The notes under the pieces: generated by a model
Databases searched by the model: none
Seen by the model: only the letters and a program-made list of their open reading frames with translations
What the model was told of the DNA's origin: nothing
Shown here: one piece after another, positions 25,763 to 34,452 of the stretch
How the letters are laid out: the number at the start of each line of letters is the position of its first letter
Position numbering within the stretch: position 1 is the stretch's first letter
Position numbers and translations under genes: made by a program
NCBI GenBank assembly: GCA_027493525.1
Contig: JAOSKN010000002.1
Span: forward strand, 600,288 to 664,287
Direction: 5' to 3'
Source of the DNA: Planctomycetota bacterium
GTDB taxonomy: Bacteria > Planctomycetota > SZUA-567 > H5-PLA8
DNA length: 64,000 nt

Positions 25763-25816
25763 CCCCGCGCGACGGGAATTCCGCTCTGCTTAGCCCCGCG
25801 CGACGGGAATTCCGCT
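25755..25816. repeat. Perfect tandem duplication of 31 bp
   Basis: Two identical units beginning CTGCTTAGCCCCGCGCGA lie head to tail at 25755-25785 and 25786-25816. The first overlaps the right arm of the inverted repeat at 25735-25762. Confidence 0.92.
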
Positions 25817-25905
25817 ACGCCCGCGCTTTCTTCATTCTCGCTTCACGCCGGACCGCTACGGTCGTGCGCGCCTATGAGCGACGACGCCCCCTGCGGAGAC
25901 ACGAC

Positions 25906-26322
25906 GTGGCCGGTATCGACCTGACCGCCGAGCCCCCGGCTCCGTCCAAGCGCAGCCTGCTCATCGTCGAGGACGAGGAAGACGTCCGCTACTTCCTCGG
26001 CCACTGGATCCGCAGGCAGGGCCTGCTCCCCGTACTCGCCAAGGACGCCAGGGAGGCCATGGAACTGCTTGGCGACATGCGCTTCATCGAGTCGTCCTTC
26101 GACGCCCTGCTGGTCGATTACCGCCTGCCCGACGCGACCGGCTGCCGGATCGTCCGCGCCTGCCTGGACGAGTCCCCGCGGATGCCCGTGGCGCTGATGA
26201 CGGCCTACTTCGATCTCTCGCTGGAACTCTGGCTCCGCGCGCGCAACGTCCCTTTGATGCGCAAGCCCCTCGACCTGGGCCAGCTCCGCGCTTGGCTCGA
26301 ACGCATCCCCGTCGCCACCTGA
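25906..26322 (+). CDS. Single-domain response regulator (receiver only)
   Basis: CheY-like receiver of 138 residues with no output domain. The acidic pocket is LIVEDEEDVRYF, the phospho-acceptor Asp is in ALLVDYRLPD (about residue 70), the Thr is in ALMTAYFDL and the Lys in MRKPLDLGQL, all in the expected order. The frame is open to 25705, but that part lies in repeats; GTG 25906 has GGAG 7 nt upstream. No histidine kinase gene is adjacent. Confidence 0.85.
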   Translation: MAGIDLTAEPPAPSKRSLLIVEDEEDVRYFLGHWIRRQGLLPVLAKDAREAMELLGDMRFIESSFDALLVDYRLPDATGCRIVRACLDESPRMPVALMTAYFDLSLELWLRARNVPLMRKPLDLGQLRAWLERIPVAT

Positions 26323-26830
26323 AGCCCGCGCTCGCGAACCAGGCGAGCGCCGACTTGGCGCGGCGGGACGGCGGCGCCCCGCGGCGGGAACCGGTATCCG
26401 GACCCCGGGCTCGGAGCGCCGGCATCCTGTCGGCGGGACCGCGAGCCTCCCTCCCGCCCGCGTGCCACGGGTCGGCGCAGCCGCCGTAGCGCCGGCGTCC
26501 TCGCCGGCTCGCGTGGGCGTCCCGCCCGCGCGTCTTTTTCGCTCTCCCGTACCGCGAGCATCCCGCCCGCAAGTGCCACGGGTCGGCGCAGCCGCCCCGT
26601 GCCGCGCTGCCTCCGACTCCGCGTGTTCCGAGACTCCCCCATCCGTTGCTTGCCACCGGCTTCAGCCGGTGGTGTGCAGCCCCAATCGATCTTCTTTCCG
26701 CCGGCTTAAGCCGGCGGAATGAGACATAAAAGGGAGCCGCGATCCACCACCTGAAGGTGGTGGCAAGCAACGGATACCCGCCGCGTGGCACGGGTGGCCT
26801 CAAAGTGTGCCACGCGCCGAACTCAAATAA
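26323..26830. repeat. Gap packed with dispersed hairpin repeats
   Basis: No gene is seen. Two copies of a GTGCCACGGGTCGGCGCAGC repeat (26463-26484 and 26573-26603) occur, with further copies elsewhere in the window. A perfect 17 bp inverted repeat (26641-26657 with 26759-26775) encloses three short palindromes with alternate cores: CCACCGGCTTCAGCCGGTGG at 26653, CCGCCGGCTTAAGCCGGCGG at 26699 and CCACCACCTGAAGGTGGTGG at 26744. Another stem pairs GCGTGGCAC (26783) with GTGCCACGC (26807). REP-like elements are the likely class. Confidence 0.75.
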
Positions 26831-26932
26831 CGTCGGCAGCGAGCCGCAATCGAGCTTCTGGCCGCCGTGGGACCTCAGGTAGAAGACGGAATTCGTGTTG
26901 CCCAAATCGAGACCCAAGTAACAATGACTCAT
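26831..26932 (-). pseudogene. N-terminal remnant of an IS110-type transposase
   Basis: Thirty-four residues survive: MSHCYLGLDLGNTNSVFYL then RSHGGQKLDCGSLPT. This resembles the start of IS110-family transposases, with the first catalytic Asp in GLDLG and the G..SLPT/RFPT element. Coding then dissolves into repeats. A strong AAGGGAGGAG ribosome site still precedes the ATG at 26932. A DnaK-like start (GIDLGTTNS) was considered, but the SLPT element fits IS110 better. Confidence 0.5.
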
Positions 26933-26992
26933 GGCGGCTCCTCCCTTAAATGGGGTTAGACTTCCAACGGCGGAGTGTATTCGCCGCGGAGC

Positions 26993-27014
26993 CGCCTTTT
27001 CATGGCATCCCAGC
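26993..27014 (-). repeat. 22 bp dispersed repeat, copy 1
   Basis: On the minus strand this reads GGCTGGGATGCCATGAAAAG plus GC. An identical copy is at 28591-28612 (plus strand) and one with a single mismatch is at 55246-55267 (minus strand). Confidence 0.8.
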
Positions 27015-27173
27015 CCGCCGTTTGAAAGCCGAGGGGAATTCTTCCTTGTGTAGCAGGAGAAAAAGTTGCTGCCAGGAGCCGATGTTCGGGCGCCGAGACC
27101 CGAACGGACTCCCGCCCCCATAGCGGCGTTATGGGGGCCACCCGCGGCTGGCCGTCGTGCGGAGGAGGCATTG

Positions 27174-28523
27174 GTGTTCAAAATTACCGAGTTTGGGGCG
27201 ATTGGCGACGGAAAGACACTGAACACCGGGGCCATTCAAGCGGCGATAGAGACGTGCGGATCCGCGGGCGGCGGACGGGTAGTCGTGCCACCGGGCTGTT
27301 TTGTTACCGGCACGCTCTGGTTGCGGAACCATGTCGAGCTGCATCTGGAATCGGGAGCGATATTACTGGCCAGCCCAAACCCGGACGACTACAACGGGCT
27401 GGATGCCTATCCGCAGAACTTTGCTCCGGCGAACGATCCCTACGAGGACTGGACCGCCGCCCATCTGATTCTGGGCATCGAAGTCAGCGACGTGGCCATT
27501 ACCGGACCGGGCGCGATCGACGGCAACGCGGCGGCATTCTTCGGAGAGCCCGCGCCCTTCGATGCGCGCTGCTTCTGCTGGAGGGATGGTCTGGCCACGG
27601 CCCGAGATAGGGCGACCGGCCGACCGGGGCAGACAATTGTTTTTTGCGAGAGCCGGGATATCCAAATACGGGACCTGACGCTTCGCAACGCCACCTGTTG
27701 GTCGTGCTTCCTCCACGGGTGTGAGGATGTCTCGATTCGCGGCATCAAAGTGGACAACTCTTCCTGGGCCTGCAACACGGATGGCATCGACATCGATTCA
27801 TGCCGGAACGTGACGGTGAGCGACTGCATCATCGAAACGGGGGACGACGCCATCGCGCTTCGAGGCTCTCCCAAGAGGCTGAAGGACAACGAGCGTATTT
27901 GCGAGAATATCGTGGTTGCCAATTGCGTGGTCGGTTCGTCTTCAAGCGTTTTTCGCATCGGGGTGGGTAACGGCAAAATCCGCAACGCTGTGTTCTCGAA
28001 TATCGTGATCACGCGAGGCGGGGTCGGAATTCACTTCAACCCCGCATACAGGCCCCCAAGCAAGGGGGTCTCGATCTCGAACGTTCGGTTCCGCGACGTG
28101 TTGGCGCGGAACGTCGCGTATCCGCTCGTAATCGAGGGCGGGCATGCGGAGGCGACCGCTCGGATCGAAAACATTGTGGTGGATGGCATGCAGTGCGAGT
28201 CCTTTGCCCCCATCCGCATCTGCGGCAATGCTCGTAGCAATTTGCATAACATTGCGTTGCGCAACATGGAGATTACGGTCGTAGCCAATCCCGTCAAACT
28301 GGACTCCCTCGACGATTACCCAAGCACGCTAATCCAAATCGAGCGGGCGGAAGAGGTGGCGTTGGACCGGGTGCGCGTTAAATGGGCGACGACGAGTCCG
28401 AACTGGCAAAGCGTCTTTCATGCCGTGAATGTTACAAATCTCGACATTGCCGACAACTGTCATCTGCCGGAGCCTGAAACTGGCGCACCGTACGCACGAC
28501 CGGCGGATGCAGGCGGCGCTTGA
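27174..28523 (+). CDS. Glycoside hydrolase family 28 (polygalacturonase-like)
   Basis: Pectin-type glycosidase with a right-handed beta-helix. The 449-residue product starts FKITEFGAIGDGKTLNTGAI as the family does, and carries the catalytic Asp motifs ACNTDGIDIDSCRNV and ETGDDAIALRG. The usual GHG motif is replaced by VFRIGVGNGKIRN, seen in many bacterial relatives. No signal peptide is present, so an intracellular step on imported oligogalacturonides is inferred. GTG 27174 lies 5 nt after GGAGGAGG. Base composition is somewhat less GC-rich than its neighbours and the upstream gap is full of repeats, hinting at acquisition. Confidence 0.9.
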   Translation: MFKITEFGAIGDGKTLNTGAIQAAIETCGSAGGGRVVVPPGCFVTGTLWLRNHVELHLESGAILLASPNPDDYNGLDAYPQNFAPANDPYEDWTAAHLILGIEVSDVAITGPGAIDGNAAAFFGEPAPFDARCFCWRDGLATARDRATGRPGQTIVFCESRDIQIRDLTLRNATCWSCFLHGCEDVSIRGIKVDNSSWACNTDGIDIDSCRNVTVSDCIIETGDDAIALRGSPKRLKDNERICENIVVANCVVGSSSSVFRIGVGNGKIRNAVFSNIVITRGGVGIHFNPAYRPPSKGVSISNVRFRDVLARNVAYPLVIEGGHAEATARIENIVVDGMQCESFAPIRICGNARSNLHNIALRNMEITVVANPVKLDSLDDYPSTLIQIERAEEVALDRVRVKWATTSPNWQSVFHAVNVTNLDIADNCHLPEPETGAPYARPADAGGA

Positions 28524-28590
28524 CGGCGTGCGGGCGTCAGAGCCTCCGAGCCGAAGTCGCAAGCAGGTGGTGCTGGCGGCGACCGCTGAC

Positions 28591-28728
28591 GGCTGGGATG
28601 CCATGAAAAGGCTGTTCCTCGGCGCGAGCAGTTCGATCACGCCCGGCACCAATCCGGACCACGTGCGCATGCTGCTGGAAGGCCTGCGCCACTACCGCGA
28701 GAACGGGCGCGGCGCTACCAGCCGGTGA
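28591..28728 (+). pseudogene. C-terminal fragment resembling a UroD-family protein
   Basis: The open frame gives MKRLFLGASSSITPGTNPDH and VRMLLEGLRHYRENGRGATSR then a stop. This matches the C-terminal end typical of UroD-type methyltransferases (GxSSS.TPGT.P.N...L.E..R.Y). It starts inside a copy of the 22 bp dispersed repeat and overlaps the 3' end of the intact UroD gene on the opposite strand by 14 bp. A decayed copy is the simplest reading; certainty is limited by its length. Confidence 0.45.
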
Positions 28729-29854
28729 GTTCGGCCAGCAGCTTGCCGTAGCGCAGGAAGTCGGGCCACGAGATGTCCGGCGGCACGCCGTGGTCGCAGC
28801 CCGGAATGTAGCCGCCGTCCTTCACCACCGGCGCCAGGCGCCCCAGCTCCCGCTCGATGACAGCGCCGCCCGCCGCGATGCAGCGCTTGTCGACGCCGCC
28901 CTTGTACGCCATCCTCTTCCCGAATTTACGGCGGAAGACGTTCAGGTCGTTGCCCGCGGCGACTTCGATAGGATCGCAGACGTTGATGCCGGCGTCGATC
29001 CAGACGGGAATCAGCGTTTCGATGTTGCCGTCGCTGTCCATGTCGATCAGCGGCACGCCGGCGGCCTTCGCTTCGGCGATCCAGCGGTCGTAGGCGGGCT
29101 TCAGGAACGACCGCGCAATCCCCGGCGAGATCATCGGGTGCGCCTTGTAGGCCATATCTTCGCTCATGTGGATCGAGTCCAGCACGCCGGCGTCCAGGAC
29201 CGGGCGCAGCGTCCGCGAGACGAACTCGGTCCAGAACTCGATCATCTCGCGCGCGAAGTCCGGGTCGTCCAGCAGCAGCAAGCACAGGGGCTCGAAGCCG
29301 CACCACTCGCGCAGTTGCCAGAACGGGCCCGAGAACGAGACGCCGCAGACGTAGTCGCGTTCGCGCAGCTTCGCGCAACGCGCCTTGAAGTCCTCGGGAA
29401 AGCGCCCGGGCGTCTCGACCGCGTAGCGCTTCTTCATCGCCTCGAAGTCCGCGCGGCTCTCGACAGGGAACTTGTGCCACTTGCGCGTGACGAAGTCGAT
29501 CGCGTTGCGAATGTAGGTGTAGTCGTAACGGTCGGAGATCTCGGTGATGTTGCCCATCCAGTCCTGGACGATGTAGTGTCCGTTGGCGTGGCTGAGCACT
29601 TTCTCCTCAAAGGTGGGGATCATGCGGAAGTTCACGCCGGGGCTCGTACGCCCGCCGCGGTTGCCGGCCGGAACGCCCGCGTGCCGGCAAACGGCCGTCC
29701 ACCAGTCTTCCTTTTCGCCCAGACCCTGGGTGCGCCAAGCGGCCAGCGTCGATTCCCGCGGGCCGCCGGGTGCAAAGGGCACGCGGTCGGGCGTCCCGAA
29801 CAGCAGCGTCTCCAGGCAGCGTTCGCGTTCGGTCAGCGTGCCTACGGCGGTCAT
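28715..29854 (-). CDS. Uroporphyrinogen decarboxylase-family protein
   Basis: The 379-residue product has the UroD TIM-barrel: ERERCLETLLFGTPDRVPFA at the N-terminus, FREMIEFWTEFVSR-like helix DFAREMIEFWTEFVSR, VLDSIHMSEDMAYKAHPMIS and DGGYIPGCDHGVPPDISWPD at the end. It is probably a methyltransferase-like member, not heme-pathway HemE, because the HemE active-site N-terminus is absent and it sits beside an AraC gene. AGGAGGAGCGCCC precedes ATG 29854. It is divergent from the AraC gene at 29937. Confidence 0.88.
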   Translation of the reverse strand: MTAVGTLTERERCLETLLFGTPDRVPFAPGGPRESTLAAWRTQGLGEKEDWWTAVCRHAGVPAGNRGGRTSPGVNFRMIPTFEEKVLSHANGHYIVQDWMGNITEISDRYDYTYIRNAIDFVTRKWHKFPVESRADFEAMKKRYAVETPGRFPEDFKARCAKLRERDYVCGVSFSGPFWQLREWCGFEPLCLLLLDDPDFAREMIEFWTEFVSRTLRPVLDAGVLDSIHMSEDMAYKAHPMISPGIARSFLKPAYDRWIAEAKAAGVPLIDMDSDGNIETLIPVWIDAGINVCDPIEVAAGNDLNVFRRKFGKRMAYKGGVDKRCIAAGGAVIERELGRLAPVVKDGGYIPGCDHGVPPDISWPDFLRYGKLLAELTGW

Positions 29855-29936
29855 GGGCGCTCCTCCTCTTTAATAAAGAGACTATCCGCCCGAACCCTTG
29901 ACATCGTTCAGGATCGGGACATGCTGGTGTACGTAT

Positions 29937-30707
29937 ATGAGACATGCGCAGCCGCATATCGCCTTTGGCCGCAAGGCCCAGCCTCCGCGCTACCGTTTCA
30001 CCACACGGAACTACGAACATTTTCAGGTCATCTTCGTGCGCACCGGCGTGCTGCATTACGCCGATGCGCGCGGCGCCGCGGCACTGGGCCCGGGCTGCGT
30101 GGCGCTGCTGCGCGAAGGCAGCGTCTTCGACCTGTGGACCGAGGTCGACGGCTACCAAGGCGTGTACTTCGCGGTCATCGGCGATCCGAACCCGCACTTG
30201 CGCGGAGAATCGTACGCGCTCAAGGCGCCCGCCGAAGCGCGCACACTGGCCGGCTGCATGGAGCGCGAGATCGCCGCGCCGGGTCCGGAGGCGCAGGCGC
30301 TGCTGGGCCACCTGGGTTGGGCGATGGCCTGGCTGGCCCTGCGCATGGCGGACAGCCGCTCGGCTCCGAGAGCCGCAGCCGATCCGTCGCGGGCCTGGGC
30401 TGAGTCCGTCCGACAGGCGTTGGACGCAACCGTCTACACCGGGCAGCACCCTCGCGAAGTCCTGGCCGGGATGTCCTTGAGCTACCGCCAGCTCGCGCGC
30501 CACTTCAAGAAGGCGCGGAAGATCTCGCCCAAGTGCTACCAGATGCAGGCGCGCGTGGAGGAAGCTCGGCGCCTGCTGCGCTTCACGCGCCGTTCGGTGA
30601 CCGAGATCGCCTACGAGCTGGGCTTCAGCTCGTCGCAGCACTTCGCCACGCAGTTCCGTTCAGTGACCGGAATGCCGCCGCAGGCCTACCGGCGCCGCCT
30701 GGCGTGA
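29937..30707 (+). CDS. AraC-family transcriptional regulator
   Basis: The 256-residue product has an N-terminal cupin sensor (NYEHFQVIFVRTGVLHYAD, LREGSVFDLWTE) and the AraC double helix-turn-helix (LSYRQLARHFKKARKIS and VTEIAYELGFSSSQHFATQF). ATG 29937 was chosen; the frame opens further to a TTG at 29898, which is the TTGACA of a possible -35 box. It is divergent from the UroD gene with 82 bp between starts. Confidence 0.88.
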   Translation: MRHAQPHIAFGRKAQPPRYRFTTRNYEHFQVIFVRTGVLHYADARGAAALGPGCVALLREGSVFDLWTEVDGYQGVYFAVIGDPNPHLRGESYALKAPAEARTLAGCMEREIAAPGPEAQALLGHLGWAMAWLALRMADSRSAPRAAADPSRAWAESVRQALDATVYTGQHPREVLAGMSLSYRQLARHFKKARKISPKCYQMQARVEEARRLLRFTRRSVTEIAYELGFSSSQHFATQFRSVTGMPPQAYRRRLA

Positions 30708-30940
30708 CGCGAGATGCGGGCAAACGCCGTCGCGTGCGTCTCGATTCAGGCGCCCAAGATCGGCAGGCGCCGTCGAAGGTGGCCGGGCACGCGAAGCCGC
30801 GCTCGGCCGGGGGCCTGAACAGGGAGGGTCATTGTTTGGCGGGTGGCGCCGGCGGCGACCGCTGACGGCTTGCGCCCTTGCGTGCCGCGGGCGGTTTCAT
30901 CCGCCCGTGCGAGTACGGACGGCTGCCGCCCGGCGGGGCG

Positions 30941-30970
30941 GCACGGGGCGGCTTCGCCGACCCGTGGCAC
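30941..30970. repeat. Dispersed hairpin repeat copy (GCACGGGGCGGC family)
   Basis: Reads GCACGGGGCGGCTTCGCCGA then CCCGTGGCAC, a stem with GCGGCTTCGCCG loop. Other copies: 26463, 26573, 49722 and 50832. It lies in the leader region of the MFS gene. Confidence 0.7.
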
Positions 30971-31102
30971 GTTCGCCGGCGACCGGCTTCCGTCTCCCGC
31001 GCCTGCATTTTCGTTCGTATCGATTTTCCTTTTCTCATTATCATCTGCGACATTCGAGTAACGGCCTGCCCTTGCCATCAAGTCGCGCGAAAGAGGACCG
31101 CT

Positions 31103-32380
31103 ACGAGCAACGGGGACACGCACGCCTCCACAGGCCACGATCCGTACGCGGCGCTGCGGGACGGGCAGTACCGGCGCTTCCTGAGCGGCGGGGTGCTCTC
31201 GGTGGTCGGCGGCCAGATGTTGAACGTGGCCGTGGGCTGGGAGCTGTACGAGCGGACGCACGACGCCTTGGCGCTGGGCCTGGTGGGCCTGGCGCAGGTG
31301 GCGCCGGTGCTGCTGCTCTCGCTTCCGGCCGGGCATCTCGCCGACCGCTACGACCGGCGGCTGATCTGCGTGTTGGCGCAGACCCTGCGCGCGTGTTCGA
31401 CCTCGTTCATGCTCTGGATTTCCCTTACGCACGCCCCGGTGGAGGCCGTCTACGCGTGCCTCTTCGCCAACGGCGTGTCTCGGGCATGCCACGCGCCGGC
31501 GCGCACGGCGCTGATGCCGCAACTGCTCAAGCCGGGCCTCTTCGAGAGCGCGGTGCGCTGGAACACGAGCGGCTTCCAGCTCGCGTCGACCTGCGGGCCG
31601 GCGCTGGGCGGGCTGGTCATGCACTGGGCCGGCGCGGCGTGGCCCGTCTACGCGGTGGACTTGGCGACGACGCTGATCAACGCCGGCTGCATCGGCTCGC
31701 TGCGCAAGCCGGAGGGCGAACTGAAGCGCGAGCCGCTCTCGATGGAGCGGCTGCTCGGCGGGCTGCGCTTCATCTGGAGCGCGAAGGTGATCCTGGCCGC
31801 GATCACGCTGGACCTCTTCGCGGTGCTGCTGGGCGGGGTGACGGCGCTGCTGCCGATCTACGCGCAGGACGTGCTCCAGGCCGGCCCGCAGGGGCTGGGC
31901 TGGCTGCGGGCGGCGGATTCGGCCGGCGCCTTGGCGATGGCGCTGACGATGGCGCACCGCCCGCCGATCCGGCGCGCGGGGCGGACGCTCTTATGGTCGG
32001 TCGCGGGCTTCGGGCTGGGAATCGTGGTCTTCGGGCTCTCGACGAACCTGTGGCTCTCGATGCTGGCGCTGGCCGCCTGCGGCGCGTGCGACAACATCAG
32101 CGTGATCGTGCGGCATACGCTGATCCAGTTGCGCACGCCCAACGAGATGCGCGGGCGCGTGGCCTCGGTCAATTCGATCTTCATCGCCTCTTCGAACGAG
32201 CTGGGCATGCTGGAGTCGGGGACGGTGGCGAGCCTCTTTGGGCACGTCGCGGCGGCGGTGAGCGGCGGCGTGGGGACGCTGCTGGTGGTGCTCTTCGCGG
32301 CGCTGCGCTGGCCGGAGCTGCGGAAGCTGGGGGCGATACATGAAGAGCACGATCGGCGAACAGTGAACAGTGAACAGTGA
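31103..32380 (+). CDS. MFS transporter (EntS-like exporter), likely ACG start
   Basis: The 425-residue product has 12 predicted membrane helices and the MFS motif A loop PAGHLADRYDRRLIC (between helices 2 and 3). The end LQLRTPNEMRGRVASVNSIF is typical of the EntS/enterobactin exporter branch. No ATG, GTG or TTG exists in frame near the conserved start (DPYAALRDGQYRRFLSGG); the only candidate with a ribosome site (AAGAGGA, 31091-31097) is ACG at 31103. The frame upstream runs through a dispersed repeat to TTG 30878 and is not family-like. The last codons run into a heptamer array. Confidence 0.85.
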   Translation, partial: TSNGDTHASTGHDPYAALRDGQYRRFLSGGVLSVVGGQMLNVAVGWELYERTHDALALGLVGLAQVAPVLLLSLPAGHLADRYDRRLICVLAQTLRACSTSFMLWISLTHAPVEAVYACLFANGVSRACHAPARTALMPQLLKPGLFESAVRWNTSGFQLASTCGPALGGLVMHWAGAAWPVYAVDLATTLINAGCIGSLRKPEGELKREPLSMERLLGGLRFIWSAKVILAAITLDLFAVLLGGVTALLPIYAQDVLQAGPQGLGWLRAADSAGALAMALTMAHRPPIRRAGRTLLWSVAGFGLGIVVFGLSTNLWLSMLALAACGACDNISVIVRHTLIQLRTPNEMRGRVASVNSIFIASSNELGMLESGTVASLFGHVAAAVSGGVGTLLVVLFAALRWPELRKLGAIHEEHDRRTVNSEQ

Positions 32381-32392
32381 ACAGTGAACAGC
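32358..32392. repeat. Heptanucleotide array GAACAGT (five units)
   Basis: Four perfect units GAACAGT followed by GAACAGC. The MFS stop codon lies inside it, so the last residues VNSEQ are array-coded. A close relative (AAACAGT/GAACAGT) follows the glnE stop at 63447-63484. Confidence 0.9.
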
Positions 32393-32414
32393 GTATAGCC
32401 ATCGAGGCAGGCCA

Positions 32415-33008
32415 TTAGCCGGCAAAGATGGCGCTGACTTTGACGGCGAAATTCCTGAGGACTTTGGAGGACGCGGTCTGGTGGGCGCGGAACTTGGCCA
32501 GGAGTTCGTACCCGCCGCGCATGAGTTCGAAGACCTCGACGGTCTTGGCGCGGTAGTCGACGATCCAGTATTCCTTCACGCCGCCGGCCTCGTAGGCGCG
32601 GTATTTCTCGTTGCGGTCGTAGTCCCAGTTGCGGGGCGAGAGCACTTCGACGATCAGGTCGGGCGCGCCGTCGATGTAATCGTCCTTCAGGATTCGGGTG
32701 CGGCTTTTTCTGACGAAGAGCAGGTCGGGTTGCAGGGGCACGCTCTGGCCCGGAATCTTCACGCCCACAGGCGCAGTAAAAACTTCACCCAAGTCGTTAT
32801 GGCGCGCATGCTCGCAGAGCCGCACAAAAAGCTCACGAACGACCCATTGGTGAGTCAGCGTGGGCGGTGGCGACATGAACAGCTCTCCTTTTAGTACCTC
32901 GTACCGATACCCGTCGTCCGGCAGGCGGAGCCAGTCGGCATAGGTCCAGCGGCCCTGCGCGGGCCACTCTTCGCGCGTCAGGGTTTTTCGAGTCGCCGTC
33001 GTGCCCAT
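32415..33008 (-). CDS. Uma2-family (PD-(D/E)XK fold) protein
   Basis: The 197-residue product has the Uma2 pattern: YADWLRLPDDGYRYEVLKGE at the start (Glu of motif 1), QPDLLFVRKSR and DGAPDLIVEVLSPRNW (Asp/Glu-x-Val-Glu), then RNEKYRAYEAGGVKEYWIVD. Active-site residues look intact. The family has restriction-endonuclease fold but unproven function and occurs in large numbers in some genomes. ATG 33008 has AAGGAATTCCT upstream; the frame opens to 33029. It stands alone. Confidence 0.9.
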   Translation of the reverse strand: MGTTATRKTLTREEWPAQGRWTYADWLRLPDDGYRYEVLKGELFMSPPPTLTHQWVVRELFVRLCEHARHNDLGEVFTAPVGVKIPGQSVPLQPDLLFVRKSRTRILKDDYIDGAPDLIVEVLSPRNWDYDRNEKYRAYEAGGVKEYWIVDYRAKTVEVFELMRGGYELLAKFRAHQTASSKVLRNFAVKVSAIFAG

Positions 33009-33064
33009 AGGAATTCCTTCCAACAGCATGATAGCACTTGCGGGGCGGGATGGTCAAAGGGATA

Positions 33065-33099
33065 GGTCGAAGGTCAAGAGTCAAAGGTTGAAGGTCGAA
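33065..33099. repeat. Heptanucleotide array GGTCGAA-type (five units)
   Basis: Units GGTCGAA GGTCAAG then AGTCAAA GGTTGAA and GGTCGAA; a related GGTCAAA lies at 33052. It lies between divergent genes, upstream of both Uma2 and the hotdog-like gene. Confidence 0.85.
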
Positions 33100-33204
33100 G
33101 GGTCATAGGCCATCGGGCGAAGCAGCCTGGGGCAATCGTGCGTCGAAAATCGCGCGGCGCGGATTATCATGGCCCGCGAATCAGGTTCGCCTCGGAGCGC
33201 CGGC

Positions 33205-34452
33205 ATGACCGAGTCCTTGAAGAAAGGCACCGCGCGGATCCAGCGCGTCCCGCTGGGGGCGGTGACGGTCCCGCTCTCGTTCGGCGACCAGGTCATCACG
33301 AGCCTGCTCTTCAACCACGACGCGAACCCCGTGCACCACAAGCCCGACCACGCCGTCCAGTGGATGCTCGGCCTGGCCAGCAACGCGGCGCTGGCGGGGG
33401 ATTCCTCCGAGCTGGCGCAGGCCGGCCCCGAGGAACGCACCTACACGCTCGGCGCGAAGCTCCTGCAGCACCCCGAGATCGTGGTGATGCCGGGGATCAT
33501 CCTCTCGTCGCTCTGCTACGAGCGCTTCATCGGGCCGGAGGAGCTGACCGTCTCGGTGACGACCACCTTCACCTATCCGCTGCTGGTGCCGACGACCGGG
33601 AAGGTGGACGTGAAGATCGAGGCCTTCGAGCTGCGCGGCGAGAACCCGCCGGACCCGGACCTGGGCCAGGTGCGGCACCTGCTGCTGGAGGCGCACGGCC
33701 CGGGGCTCGACGGGCAACCGGTCCGGCTGCTGAAGCTGGAGGCGCTGGCGTATCCGGCGGGGACCAACCCCGAGGCGGTGTACCGGAAGGTGGTGGCGCC
33801 GGAGTTCCAGAGCCTCGAGAAGCTGAAGGACCAGCAGCCGAGCATGCCGGGGATCTCGCACCCCGCGGCGATCAGCGAAGAAGACCGGCGGCGCTACGCG
33901 CGGATCGTGGGCTTCGACCGGCGCATCTCGCCGCTGGCATGGCAGGCCAAGATCCCGCGCGTGCTGACGGAGATCATCGAGCACATGCGGGGGCACGAGG
34001 CCTACCAGAAGGAAGTGCGCGGCTACTACGACGGGCGGCCCGACGAGGCCGAACGGCGCGCGGCCATCGCGCGCTACGTCGAGAAGGAGGCGAAGTACCG
34101 CGGCATCGAGAGCGGTTCGCGGGAGGCGCGCGCGGAGGAGCTGGCCGGGCTGGCGCAGCAGCTCTACGCGCGGCAGCACACGGTCTTCGACCCGCGGCAG
34201 TTCGTGCAGGGCGGGCCGGCGACGAAGGCGCAAGCCCCGTTCAAGCTCGACCTGCACCTCTACGACTTCCGCCTGCGGCGCGGGATCCACCGCTTCTACA
34301 CGGGCGCGCGGCAGGGAGAGAACCAGGTCTTCATGGGCGAGGCGACCGTCACGGGGCAGCCGCTGGTGACGAAGGACCTCGCCAATTTCCTCGCCGAGAT
34401 CAACCACAGCTTCGAGACGCTGAAGCTCTTCGAGTATTCGCCGCGGGGGTGA
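33205..34452 (+). CDS. MaoC/hotdog-like protein of unknown function
   Basis: The 415-residue product has a hotdog-fold pattern in its first half: SLLFNHDANPVHHKPDHAVQ resembles the MaoC D-x-N-P-x-H site and PGIILSSLCYERFIG the helix that follows, then FTYPLLVPTTGKVDVKIEAF. The second half is charged and has PPKF-like FKLDLHLYDFRLRRGIHRFY with no recognised family. No dehydratase function is claimed. ATG 33205 is preferred over 33169 because of GGAG at 33194. Its TGA and the opposite gene's stop form TGATCA with no bases between. Confidence 0.55.
   Translation: MTESLKKGTARIQRVPLGAVTVPLSFGDQVITSLLFNHDANPVHHKPDHAVQWMLGLASNAALAGDSSELAQAGPEERTYTLGAKLLQHPEIVVMPGIILSSLCYERFIGPEELTVSVTTTFTYPLLVPTTGKVDVKIEAFELRGENPPDPDLGQVRHLLLEAHGPGLDGQPVRLLKLEALAYPAGTNPEAVYRKVVAPEFQSLEKLKDQQPSMPGISHPAAISEEDRRRYARIVGFDRRISPLAWQAKIPRVLTEIIEHMRGHEAYQKEVRGYYDGRPDEAERRAAIARYVEKEAKYRGIESGSREARAEELAGLAQQLYARQHTVFDPRQFVQGGPATKAQAPFKLDLHLYDFRLRRGIHRFYTGARQGENQVFMGEATVTGQPLVTKDLANFLAEINHSFETLKLFEYSPRG

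Noticed and set aside
26831..26932. Hsp70 (DnaK) N-terminus
   Set aside because: LGLDLGNTNS resembles it, but the next residues (GGQKLDCGSLPT) fit IS110-type transposases and no DnaK motif follows.
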